64,000 nucleotides of DNA from Lewinella sp. IMCC34191 (GTDB lineage: Bacteria; Bacteroidota; Bacteroidia; Chitinophagales; Saprospiraceae): NCBI RefSeq assembly GCF_003390935.1, contig NZ_QNQZ01000003.1:310001-374000 (forward strand). Reading direction: 5' to 3'. The notes beneath the pieces were generated by a model. That model searched no databases. It saw only the letters and a list, made by a program, of their open reading frames with translations, and had not been told where the DNA came from. Position numbers and translations under genes: made by a program. Shown piece by piece: positions 45,376 to 53,630 of this stretch. Positions within the stretch are counted from its first letter, which is position 1. Each line of letters begins with the position of its first letter.

Positions 45376-46179
45376 ATGCGTGCTTATCTGATTCGCTATT
45401 ATATACTGCTGCATCTCCTACTTCTGGTGGGCACCCTGCCGGGACAGGCACAACTCGAGTCGCCCTACCAACTTTCTCTACCGCGGGAATTAGGGATCTC
45501 CCTGGCCGGCGCCGGTAGCGTCACGGCGGGATATTTCCTCAACCACGCCACCGATGAGGTGGTCCTCTCGAGTCTGTCGCTGCCAAAAGTTCCATCATTT
45601 GATCGGACTTCACTGGGCCGTGACTCCGAATCAGCCGCTACGGGTTCGGACATCGTTGCCTATGGCTCGCTATTGCTCCCCGTGACGCTTATGGCAGACA
45701 AGCGTATGGCCACCGACGTCAAGCAACTAACCATCATCTTCGCCGAAACCATGCTGCTCAATCAGGGGCTGACCGACATCATTAAGGGCCTGGCGAAGCG
45801 ACCCCGGCCCTATCTATACGATGCAAGTCTTCCCGCCGATCGTGTGGTTTCCGCCTACGATCGCAGTTCCTTCCTGTCCAACCATACCAGTACGGTAGCA
45901 GCTGCGACTTTCTTCGTCGGTCGCGTATTTGCCGATTACCACCCGGACAGCAAGTTAAAGCCCTATGTATGGGTGGCCACGGCGACCCTTCCCGCCGTCG
46001 GAGGACTTCTACGGGTCCGGGCGGGTCAGCACTTTCCCAGTGATGTGGTTGCCGGATATGCACTGGGGGCGATTATGGGATACACGATACCGGTTTTGCA
46101 CAGGCGGAAAGGCGACGAACGGAAGTGGACGCTGACCCCCCTTAGCTCGGGCATGCTGTTTACTTATCAATTGAACTAA
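45376..46179 (+). CDS. PAP2-family membrane-associated phosphatase
   Basis: The start is placed at ATG 45376, 4 bp after the previous stop (267 residues); an upstream frame overlapping the previous gene is unlikely. A signal peptide (RYYILLHLLLLVGTLPGQAQ) leads into a periplasmic PAP2 fold. The three active-site motifs are visible: KGLAKRPRP, SNHTS in place of the more common PSGH, and LRVRAGQHFPSDVVAG with the catalytic His and Asp. Members remove phosphate from lipid phosphates such as undecaprenyl or phosphatidate phosphates. The variant second motif keeps the histidine, so activity is expected. The exact substrate is unknown. Confidence 0.88.
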   Translation: MRAYLIRYYILLHLLLLVGTLPGQAQLESPYQLSLPRELGISLAGAGSVTAGYFLNHATDEVVLSSLSLPKVPSFDRTSLGRDSESAATGSDIVAYGSLLLPVTLMADKRMATDVKQLTIIFAETMLLNQGLTDIIKGLAKRPRPYLYDASLPADRVVSAYDRSSFLSNHTSTVAAATFFVGRVFADYHPDSKLKPYVWVATATLPAVGGLLRVRAGQHFPSDVVAGYALGAIMGYTIPVLHRRKGDERKWTLTPLSSGMLFTYQLN

Positions 46180-46252
46180 GGAGAGGACCGCCTCACCGAC
46201 AAATTGAACCGACTGGCCAGGCCGTTGCTTAGTATGGCCTAACGGTCAGTAG

Positions 46253-46864
46253 ATGAAAATCAACTTACAATTACCTTGTCTGGGAAGTTACCTGCTGACC
46301 GCCCCGGAAATACTGTGGCGATCGATACCTCATGTATTTCAGCCTAAAGGCCTGGCCGCTCTGACCATCGCTTTGCTTTTCGGTGCTTGCGGCCCGGCGG
46401 ATCCCGTCCCGCCCGTGTCTACCATCCTCAGCCCGGCATCCGCTCCGAAGATATACCAAGACTATGTCGCGGTTGCCCCCCTGTTCGAACAGCAGGGCGA
46501 TACCACCTACCTCATCAATTTTTGGGCGACGTGGTGCAAACCCTGTTTGGAAGAATTACCCCTGTTACAACAATTATCGGAGGATCACGCGGACGATGCC
46601 CTGCAAATAATTTTGGTTAGCCTGGATACGGAACCTTCCGCCATCGACCGTATTCCCGCTTATCTAAAGGAACAGCGAATCGAACTGCCTACTATCGTCC
46701 TCACCGACGAGGGCAACGAATGGAAGCGGAATCTGGATGACAAATGGGATGGATCATTACCTACCACGCTTATTTACCGTAAGGAACTTCGCTACGTCTA
46801 CCGGCGTCCGTTTATGAGTATGCCGGACGTGAGCGGCGCCGTCGCACCCTTAGTTAGCCAATAG
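46253..46864 (+). CDS. Thioredoxin-like (TlpA-type) lipoprotein
   Basis: The 203-residue protein has a thioredoxin fold from about residue 66, with the redox motif WCKPC in NFWATWCKPCLEELPLL and the cis-proline in GSLPTTLIY. A lipobox LFGAC lies at residues 42-46 after a hydrophobic helix, so it is probably an envelope lipoprotein that reduces or exchanges disulfides. The N-terminus before that helix is unusually long (about 30 residues) and no internal ATG is available, so a non-ATG start closer to the helix is possible. It stands between PAP2 and a hypothetical secreted protein on the same strand. Confidence 0.87.
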   Translation: MKINLQLPCLGSYLLTAPEILWRSIPHVFQPKGLAALTIALLFGACGPADPVPPVSTILSPASAPKIYQDYVAVAPLFEQQGDTTYLINFWATWCKPCLEELPLLQQLSEDHADDALQIILVSLDTEPSAIDRIPAYLKEQRIELPTIVLTDEGNEWKRNLDDKWDGSLPTTLIYRKELRYVYRRPFMSMPDVSGAVAPLVSQ

Positions 46865-46935
46865 CCGACGATCTTCGGCGAGGGATATTGACCGAGTCGG
46901 TAAAATTGCTATTTTGAGACTCAAATAATCGGCAT

Positions 46936-47517
46936 ATGCGGCAGCTTTACCTGATAGTATTTTTGCTAATCTGCTCTACCCTCTCCGCTGAGTCATACCG
47001 GGGTTTCCTGCTGACCAAGGATGGCTTCCAACTCACCGGCTACCTCAACGTACTGGCCTACGCCCCGGGGGGAAACCAGATCACGTTCACCAACGATTTT
47101 GGTGACGAGTACACCATCCATCCGTTTCTGGTCAGCGGTTTCGGTTTCAACTACGATGGAAAACCCCTCCGCTTCGTCAGTCGCCGACACGAAGGGCTGT
47201 GGTACTTCCTGCAGGAGGATATCAGCGGCCGCGCGGTCAGTTTGTTCCGCTTACCCCGCGGAGGCAGCCGCTGGATCGACGATCGCATGCTTCGGGTGTT
47301 TACGGAGCAGCCCCCGGAATACTATCTGGAGTACGGTCGGGGAGAATTTCTGGCGGTGCCCCGGACCGGATATAAGCGGAACTTACGCGACTTCTTCCGC
47401 ACTACCAGCCCGGGCCTTGCCAATAAAATTGGTAAACGGGGCTACCGCTACCGCGATCTGCCATCCATCATAAAGGAATACAACGAGCTCAGCCGGAGAA
47501 AGCGTAAGCGCCTGTAA
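46936..47517 (+). CDS. Hypothetical secreted protein
   Basis: The 193-residue protein has a signal peptide (MRQLYLIVFLLICSTLSAES) without a lipobox. The mature part begins GFLLTKDGFQLTGYLN and is beta-rich, ending in a basic tail (NELSRRKRKRL). A box TATTTTGA lies about 18 nt before the ATG. I recognise no family. The N-terminal pattern, a short strand with a DG turn then GYL, is shared loosely with the barrel-like protein at 22004-23191. Confidence 0.7.
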   Translation: MRQLYLIVFLLICSTLSAESYRGFLLTKDGFQLTGYLNVLAYAPGGNQITFTNDFGDEYTIHPFLVSGFGFNYDGKPLRFVSRRHEGLWYFLQEDISGRAVSLFRLPRGGSRWIDDRMLRVFTEQPPEYYLEYGRGEFLAVPRTGYKRNLRDFFRTTSPGLANKIGKRGYRYRDLPSIIKEYNELSRRKRKRL

Positions 47518-47610
47518 GCACCCGACGAATTCTATCCAACCCTGGTAGAATATTGTGCGTTAGCTATGCACCGGCTACGGACCTTGCCGGAAACTTCTTC
47601 GCTGCCTCAC

Positions 47611-48426
47611 ATGCTTAAAAAAGATCTAGCCGGTTTTTTTGCCTTTTTCCTGGGCGTCTTCGGCGTGCACCGATTCTACCTCGGGCAGTGGTGGCGGGGT
47701 GCGGCCCAGTTTGTCGGATTCTGGGCCATCATCGCCATTCTGGCGGAGAATGGTCCGGAAATGCCCCTACCCTTTTTGCTGGTCGGCATGGTGCTGGCGC
47801 CCCTGATTACGGCCGTCGTATTCTGGGCAACCCCCTACGAACGATGGGCCGCCAAGTACGACCCGCAGGCGCTGGTAGCGCCGGGCTATACTTACCCGAA
47901 AACCAGTCAACGCCCGACCATGCAAAGTAGGCAACCGCGAAAGCCCAGCCTGCGCGCCCTCAAGGCCGAAGGAGTGAAGTATTACCGCGCCGGTGATTAC
48001 GACCTGGCCGTGGAAGCTTTTTCGGAGGCGCTCGATCAGGCACCCACGGATCCGGTAGCCCACTTTAACATCGCCTGCTGCTACGCACTCATGAGTGAGT
48101 TCCCACCGGCTATTCGATCGCTCGAGGTAGCGATTACCTACGAATTACCAAAGCCGGAGCGGATCGAAACCCATCCCGCGCTTACCGATCTGCGCGCAAG
48201 CGAGGCGTACCGCACCTTCCGCAATAACAATTACCGACGGCTTAATCTTTTGGACCTGCACCACGATCAGGTACCCCCGCATCATTACCAATCGACAAGG
48301 GAGGAAACGGAGGAGTTGGAAGACAACCCCGATCTGTTGGAGCAAATCAACCGGTTGCGGGAACTTCGGGAAGCCGGCATTCTCACCCAGACCGAATATC
48401 AGAATCAACGGCAAAAACTGCACTGA
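47611..48426 (+). CDS. TM2-domain protein with TPR-like and short C-terminal (SHOCT-like) segments
   Basis: The start is placed at ATG 47611 (MLKKDLAGFFAFFLGVFGVHRFYLGQWWRG split over the TM2 motif), giving 271 residues; the in-frame ATG at 47566 precedes it. The TM2 domain has two membrane helices linked by the HRFYLGQ loop. A central TPR-like unit follows (KYYRAGDYDLAVEAFSEALDQAP), and the C-terminal LLEQINRLRELREAGILT is a SHOCT-like helix pair. The role is unknown. Its stop overlaps the next start by one base, so it is translationally coupled to the outer membrane protein gene. Confidence 0.82.
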   Translation: MLKKDLAGFFAFFLGVFGVHRFYLGQWWRGAAQFVGFWAIIAILAENGPEMPLPFLLVGMVLAPLITAVVFWATPYERWAAKYDPQALVAPGYTYPKTSQRPTMQSRQPRKPSLRALKAEGVKYYRAGDYDLAVEAFSEALDQAPTDPVAHFNIACCYALMSEFPPAIRSLEVAITYELPKPERIETHPALTDLRASEAYRTFRNNNYRRLNLLDLHHDQVPPHHYQSTREETEELEDNPDLLEQINRLRELREAGILTQTEYQNQRQKLH

Positions 48427-49175
48427 TGCGGATTTTGCTTTTGTGTGCTTTTCTATTCACCGCTGCCCTGCCCGGGCAGGGACTTGCGGGTGTACGCAAT
48501 GCGGACCGTGCCCTATTGATCTCGGCCGGTTACGGGCTCTTTACGACCGCCGGCGATTTGGCCGATCGATTTGGAGGGGGATTCGCTCTCGATGGCGGAC
48601 TGGACTACCTGCCCGCCGCCGCCAGGTGGCATGTGGGCGTTATGGCGCGATTCGGCTTTGGGAATTCCGTCTACGAGGATGTTCTTGCCGGAGTGCGCAC
48701 GGATGCGGGCTACATTATCGGCAATCAGCGGCAACCCGCCCAGATCGCTTTACGCCAGCGCCAGCTCTTTATCGGCCCCCGCTTCGGTTATACGCTTTCG
48801 CTGGGTAAGAACGAGCGGGCCGGATTGCAAACCACCACGGGCCTCGGTTACTTCTTTAGTCGGATCAGGTTTCAGGAAGATCCGGTACAGTACGTCCCCC
48901 AGCTCGAGCGAAGCCGTCAGGCCGGATACGATCGCCTAGCCGGGGGGCCGGCAATCTACCAGTTCATCGGGTACCAGCAGCTTGCCCTAAACCGCCGCCT
49001 GAACTTCTATGTGGGGGGAGAATTTCTCCTCGGACTTACCCAGCACCTCCGATCGTACGACATTGCCAGCGGCGCTCCGCCGGACCCCAACCGAAGGACT
49101 GACGTGGTACTCGGCCTACGGGCCGGCATCATCCTGCCCATCTACTTCGGGGAAGGAGAAGAAATCTTCTATTAA
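48426..49175 (+). CDS. Hypothetical outer membrane beta-barrel protein
   Basis: This 249-residue protein has a signal peptide (MRILLLCAFLFTAALPGQ) and strands alternating polar and hydrophobic residues (LLISAGYGLFTTAG, WHVGVMARFGFGN, FIGPRFGYTLSLGKN, LNFYVGGEFLLGLTQ), ending in FY. The start shares one base with the previous stop (TGATG). The following waaA-type gene begins directly after its TAA, so all three are probably co-translated. No family name is recognised; it is likely an outer-membrane porin-like protein of about 8-12 strands. Confidence 0.78.
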   Translation: MRILLLCAFLFTAALPGQGLAGVRNADRALLISAGYGLFTTAGDLADRFGGGFALDGGLDYLPAAARWHVGVMARFGFGNSVYEDVLAGVRTDAGYIIGNQRQPAQIALRQRQLFIGPRFGYTLSLGKNERAGLQTTTGLGYFFSRIRFQEDPVQYVPQLERSRQAGYDRLAGGPAIYQFIGYQQLALNRRLNFYVGGEFLLGLTQHLRSYDIASGAPPDPNRRTDVVLGLRAGIILPIYFGEGEEIFY

Positions 49176-51224
49176 TTGCGCTGGCTGTACCGTACCGGGG
49201 TGGGCGCGTACCACTTGGGCATCCAGCTGGCCGCACGGGTAGGAAACGACCGTGCGCAAAAGTGGATCGCCGGGCGGCGCGAACAGCCCGTCCAAGAAAT
49301 TGGACAACTTCACCGCCAGGGCCGACCTATTCTCTGGTTGCATGCCGCCAGCCTGGGTGAATTCGAGCAGGGCAGGCCGATACTCACGGAGCTACGGAAG
49401 CAACACCCCAACTGGGCAGTAGTCGTCACCTTTTTTAGCCCGAGTGGCTACGACCGTTGTCGCCAAACGGAATTAGCCGAAGTTGTTGCCTATCTGCCCC
49501 GAGACAATAAGGAGGCGGCACAAAGCTGGATCGCTTTGCTTCAACCCAAGTTGGCGGTATTCGTGAAGTACGAATTCTGGTACCACCACCTCAATGCCCT
49601 TCGGTCCGCTAGCGTGCCTACTTTCCTAATTGCCGGCAGTTTTCGCCCCGACCAACCCTTCTTCAAGTGGTACGGATCGGTCTGGCGCGAAATGCTGCAA
49701 TGCTTCACCTATTTTGCCGTACAAACCCAGGCTGACAAGGCACTGCTTAAAAGTCTGTCTCTAACGAATATTTGCGTCACGGGTGATCCCCGCCTGGATC
49801 GCACCGCCGATCTGGCCGAAGCCCCTTTCCACGATGAGCGGCTTGCCGATTTTTGCGACCGGCAGACGCTATTTGCCGGCTCGGTATGGCCGCCCGATGT
49901 TAAACTGTTGGCTGAGGTCTGGCCCCGGTTCGAGGACCGGTGGAAGTTGGTTCTGGCCCCACACCAACTTAAGAAAGACGAGCTGGAAGAGTGGCAGCGG
50001 CTGTTCGCGGCCGAACGGTACACGGAATCCCCGGAGAACAAACGGGTTTTACTCCTCGACACGATAGGCATCCTTAGCCGCGCCTACCGTTACGGATCGG
50101 CCGCCTACGTCGGCGGAGCCTTCGGAAGTGGACTACACAATACGCTGGAGCCGCTGAGTTATGGCTTACCGGTCATATTCGGCCCCCGATATCATAAATT
50201 TCCGGAGGCGGATGCCGCCCGGAAGAAAGGTGGCGCATTTAGCGTGGAAACGCCCCAGGAGCTGGAAAAGGTCTGGCAGCAACTGAGTGATTCCTCCGCT
50301 AGGGCAGCGGCGACTCAGGCCCAATTAGCCTACCGGGATTTGCATCGGGGTGCAGGTAAACGGACCGCCACCCTGATCAGCAAACTGCTCCTTTTCCTGA
50401 TACTATTACTCCCGCTTTACAGCCCGGCCCAGTCCTGGTCCGCCAGCGACCGGGTAGTAGGCACCCTGGATGGGGTATTCGGTAAGTGCAACCTGATGGT
50501 TGCCCTATCGGGGAAGGAATGGCGCCCCGGACTCTGCATGGCCGCTGCGGAACTGGAGCCAGGAGCTTCCATATCTCTGGCGCTGTACCTAGAAGCCGAT
50601 ACCGATTACATTTTCATTGCCTCGGCCGAAACGAAGCGTAACGACCTTGACCTGTACTTGCGCAACGGCCAGGATAGCCTGCTATTGGAAGACGACAAAG
50701 CGGATGGCACCCCGATCATGGAGTTTTCTCCGGAATTTGACGGGAATTACGTCATCCAGCTGCACCTGCCGAGCGGCAAATCGCCCAATACCTTCGTCGG
50801 TCTGGGGATTCTGAGCTCACGCGGGGTGCCCTTTACCGACCTGGAATACCGAAAGGTCAGCACACAATTCGGCGCGGCGGCCGGGGCCGTACACGCGGCG
50901 GGGGGAGCTCAACGCTTTGGCGGCGGCCAGAACGGTTGGTGCGTGTACGGATATATACTGGGTGAAGGAGAGGGGGCCACGCTGGATAACCTGAGCTTAC
51001 CTCTCGGTCAAAATTTTCTGGCGGCGACGGGGTCGGACGTAGTCCGTGATCTGGACATCTTTCTGGCCGACGAGGAAATGCGCATTTTGCGGCGGGATCG
51101 CGACCCCGATCCGTATCCCATGATCGAATACGACAGCCAGGCTCCGGGGCCTTACATCTTGCGCGTAGAAGTCGAAAAGGCCACCGATACGGGATTGATC
51201 CTCCTCGGCCTGTTCACCCGGTAA
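49176..51224 (+). CDS. waaA: 3-deoxy-D-manno-octulosonic acid transferase fused to a secreted-type domain
   Basis: Residues 1-400 are a complete KDO transferase (WaaA/KdtA), which adds KDO to lipid A precursor at the inner membrane. HAASLGEFEQGRP carries the catalytic glutamate (Glu62), and AYVGGAFGSGLHNTLEPLSYGLPVIFGP is split over the UDP/CMP-sugar site. The start is a TTG directly after the previous TAA. Without any stop, residues about 400-416 form a hydrophobic helix (LISKLLLFLILLLPLYSPAQ) resembling a signal peptide. They are followed by a 265-residue domain that looks extracytoplasmic, with prepeptidase-like strands (DLDLYLRNGQDSLLLEDD). Either a true fusion, or two genes whose boundary stop has been lost; an internal TTG near 50341 could start the second part. 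Confidence 0.85.
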   Translation: MRWLYRTGVGAYHLGIQLAARVGNDRAQKWIAGRREQPVQEIGQLHRQGRPILWLHAASLGEFEQGRPILTELRKQHPNWAVVVTFFSPSGYDRCRQTELAEVVAYLPRDNKEAAQSWIALLQPKLAVFVKYEFWYHHLNALRSASVPTFLIAGSFRPDQPFFKWYGSVWREMLQCFTYFAVQTQADKALLKSLSLTNICVTGDPRLDRTADLAEAPFHDERLADFCDRQTLFAGSVWPPDVKLLAEVWPRFEDRWKLVLAPHQLKKDELEEWQRLFAAERYTESPENKRVLLLDTIGILSRAYRYGSAAYVGGAFGSGLHNTLEPLSYGLPVIFGPRYHKFPEADAARKKGGAFSVETPQELEKVWQQLSDSSARAAATQAQLAYRDLHRGAGKRTATLISKLLLFLILLLPLYSPAQSWSASDRVVGTLDGVFGKCNLMVALSGKEWRPGLCMAAAELEPGASISLALYLEADTDYIFIASAETKRNDLDLYLRNGQDSLLLEDDKADGTPIMEFSPEFDGNYVIQLHLPSGKSPNTFVGLGILSSRGVPFTDLEYRKVSTQFGAAAGAVHAAGGAQRFGGGQNGWCVYGYILGEGEGATLDNLSLPLGQNFLAATGSDVVRDLDIFLADEEMRILRRDRDPDPYPMIEYDSQAPGPYILRVEVEKATDTGLILLGLFTR

Positions 51225-51256
51225 GCGGACGGCTAAACGCATACACCGGCTTACGC

Positions 51257-51264
51257 TATATTGG
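51257..51264 (+). promoter_or_regulatory. -7-like promoter box (TATATTGG) 4 nt before ATG
   Basis: TATATTGG ends 4 nt before the permease ATG at 51269, inside the 44-bp gap after the waaA fusion gene. No TTG at the usual distance. Confidence 0.4.
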
Positions 51265-51268
51265 AGCC

Positions 51269-52582
51269 ATGCCGATCATCATTACTCTGCTGGCCGTTGT
51301 CGTCCTGCTGCTCCTCATTGTATTCTTAAAATGGCATCCTTTCATTGCGCTCATCCTCGTGGCGACCGCCACGGGGTTACTGCTGGGTATGCCGGCTGGC
51401 GAAGCGCTGGAATCCATTACATCGGGGGTCGGGGGTACACTTGGGGGGCTGGCGCTGATTCTCGGACTAGGTGCCGCCCTCGGCGGGGTCATCGCCGAAA
51501 CGGGAGCGGCACAGCAGATCACGGACCGGCTGGTTGGTCAACAAAAAGGATACTCCGTGGTATGGGGCCTTTGCCTGGTTGGATTCCTGATCGGCATTCC
51601 CTTGTTCTATTCGGTCGGCTTCGTCATGATGGCCCCCATCATATTCGCGACGGCGAAAAAGACGGGGCTTCCGCTGGCAATGGTCGCCGTAGCCTCCGTC
51701 GCCTCCTTATCGGTGACGCATGGATTTCTACCGCCCCACCCTGCCCCCGTACTGATTGCCGACACCTACGGCGCTGATCTGGGAATAACGCTCTTGTACG
51801 GGCTCCTGCTCGCCGTACCATCCGTTATCATTGCCGGCCCGCTATTTTCGAGAACCCTGGCGGGTATGCCCCAGACGATCGCGGCGGCCGCACTCGACGA
51901 TGTTGAGTCACCCCCCCACCGACCGGGCTTTCTGCTCAGCCTCTTCTGTGCTTTGCTACCGGTGTTCCTGCTTGCCGGCGTGGCGATACTTAAAACCGTC
52001 AATCCGAATTGGGCCGACACGGCTTTCCTGACCGTCATGGGCGATGCCACGATAGCCTTGCTGATCGGCGTCATCGTTGCCATGACGCTACTCGGATCAC
52101 AGACCGGGCAACCCGTGGGTCATCTGATGTCGCGCGTAGGAGCGCAGCTGGCCCCGATGGCCGCCGTCCTCCTGATCATCGCCGGTGGCGGAGCCTTTAA
52201 GCAGGTGCTGGTCGACAGCGGCACCAGCGAATACATCGTCAGTACGCTGGAAGGATTCAACGCACATCCTCTCCTCATCGCCTGGATGATCGCCGCCGCC
52301 CTGCGCATTACGCTCGGGTCGGCGACGGTTGCGGCCATCACTGCCGCCGGTATAGCGCTCCCGCTGGCCGGCAGCGGTCAGGTTTCCCCGGAGTTGTTGG
52401 TACTGGCCACCGGGGCCGGTAGTCTGACCTGCAGCCACGTCAATGATACGGGCTTCTGGCTGTTCAAGGAATACTTCGGCCTTTCGGTCACCCAAACCTT
52501 ACGCAGCTGGACGGTGATGGAAACCCTCGTCAGCGTGATCGGACTGGCAGGCTGCTTTCTGCTGGAGGCGTTTGGAGTCTGA
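51269..52582 (+). CDS. GntP-family gluconate/organic acid permease
   Basis: The 437-residue membrane protein has about 12 hydrophobic segments. GntP features include the N-terminal FLKWHPFIALILVA, GGLALILGLGAALGG, IPLFYSVGFVMMAPI and THGFLPPHPAPV, and a C-terminal GAGSLTCSHVNDTGFWLFKEYF. Family members import gluconate and related sugar acids or D-glycerate/D-serine using proton symport. No sugar acid kinase is adjacent, so the substrate is open. It ends 5 bp from the convergent trpS gene. Confidence 0.93.
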   Translation: MPIIITLLAVVVLLLLIVFLKWHPFIALILVATATGLLLGMPAGEALESITSGVGGTLGGLALILGLGAALGGVIAETGAAQQITDRLVGQQKGYSVVWGLCLVGFLIGIPLFYSVGFVMMAPIIFATAKKTGLPLAMVAVASVASLSVTHGFLPPHPAPVLIADTYGADLGITLLYGLLLAVPSVIIAGPLFSRTLAGMPQTIAAAALDDVESPPHRPGFLLSLFCALLPVFLLAGVAILKTVNPNWADTAFLTVMGDATIALLIGVIVAMTLLGSQTGQPVGHLMSRVGAQLAPMAAVLLIIAGGGAFKQVLVDSGTSEYIVSTLEGFNAHPLLIAWMIAAALRITLGSATVAAITAAGIALPLAGSGQVSPELLVLATGAGSLTCSHVNDTGFWLFKEYFGLSVTQTLRSWTVMETLVSVIGLAGCFLLEAFGV

Positions 52583-52587
52583 TCCGA

Positions 52588-53574
52588 CTATTTGACCAGG
52601 CCACAGATAGCCTTCACTTCCTTGACGGTTTCCTGCGCGCGCTTCCGGATCTCCCAGCTGCTTTGCTTTATCTGATCCTTTACGGCCCGACGGTCTTGCT
52701 TCAGTTCCCGCAACTTCTCCTGTACACCGGAAGCGATGGCCACCAGCCCGTCGGCAACGGACTCTTTCAGGTCGGCATAACGTAGATTACCGGCTTCGTA
52801 GTCAGCGAGTAGGCTGGCGTGTGCTTCCTGCTGACCGGAGGCCGACAGGAGGCTGAACAGGTTCGCCACACCCGGGGACATGGTATTCGTCTCTTCGCCC
52901 GTATCGGTGACGGCAGAGCGGATCTGCTTCCGGATGCGCGACTCATCGGCAAATACGTCAATGTTGTGCTTGTCGCCCAGGCTGGCGCTCATTTTTCGAT
53001 TTGGATCCGCGGTCGACATCACCTTCGGGATCTGCGTATAGAGGGCTTCCGGGATGGGGAAGAATTCCTTTCCGGCGAAGTTGTTGAAGCGCTGGGCGAT
53101 ATCGCGGGTCAGTTCGAGATGCTGCTCCTGATCCTTTCCTACCGGCACGACTCCGGCGCGGTAGATTAGGATATCGGCGGCCTGTAAAACCGGATAGGTG
53201 AGTAGGCCCGCAGAGATGAAATCCTCGTTCTGCGCCCCCTTATCCTTGAATTGGGTCATGCGCGTCAACTGCCCGTAGCTGGTGAAGCAGTTCAGGATCC
53301 AGTTCAGCTCGGTATGCTCGGGAACGAGGCTCTGAATGAAGAGATTTTCCACCTGGATACCGCAAGCCAGCAAGTTAAAGCAGAGTTCCCAGGAGTTTTC
53401 AGCCAGCTTTTTGGCGGTGAACGGCATCGTCATGGCGTGGTAGTTCACGACCATGTATAGACAGTCGTATTCTTCCTGCAGGCGCTTCCAGTTTTCGATG
53501 GCACCAAAGTAGCGGCCAAAATGAAGCTTGCCGGTAGGTTGAATACCGGATAGGATGGTCTGGCGGTTGGACAT
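52588..53574 (-). CDS. trpS: Tryptophanyl-tRNA synthetase
   Basis: The start is placed at ATG 53574 (MSNRQTILSGIQPTG), giving 328 residues, the usual length; an ATG six codons upstream is in frame but lies over the promoter-like box. It is a class I synthetase: the HIGH motif appears as LHFGRYFG and the KMSKS motif as RKMSASLGD. Landmarks ELNWILNCFTSYGQLTRMTQFKDK and PVGKDQEQHLELTRDIA are those of TrpRS. It charges tRNA-Trp with tryptophan. A -7-like box TACCTTCG lies 4 nt before the chosen start. Confidence 0.96.
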   Translation of the reverse strand: MSNRQTILSGIQPTGKLHFGRYFGAIENWKRLQEEYDCLYMVVNYHAMTMPFTAKKLAENSWELCFNLLACGIQVENLFIQSLVPEHTELNWILNCFTSYGQLTRMTQFKDKGAQNEDFISAGLLTYPVLQAADILIYRAGVVPVGKDQEQHLELTRDIAQRFNNFAGKEFFPIPEALYTQIPKVMSTADPNRKMSASLGDKHNIDVFADESRIRKQIRSAVTDTGEETNTMSPGVANLFSLLSASGQQEAHASLLADYEAGNLRYADLKESVADGLVAIASGVQEKLRELKQDRRAVKDQIKQSSWEIRKRAQETVKEVKAICGLVK

Positions 53575-53578
53575 GGCG

Positions 53579-53586
53579 CGAAGGTA
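53579..53586 (-). promoter_or_regulatory. -7-like promoter box (TACCTTCG) 4 nt before ATG
   Basis: On the minus strand TACCTTCG ends 4 nt before the trpS ATG at 53574, which supports that start and predicts a leaderless message. No TTG at the usual distance. Confidence 0.4.
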
Positions 53587-53630
53587 AAACATTAGCTGTA
53601 GGTTTGCCCGGGCAGGTACGCCCCGATTCC

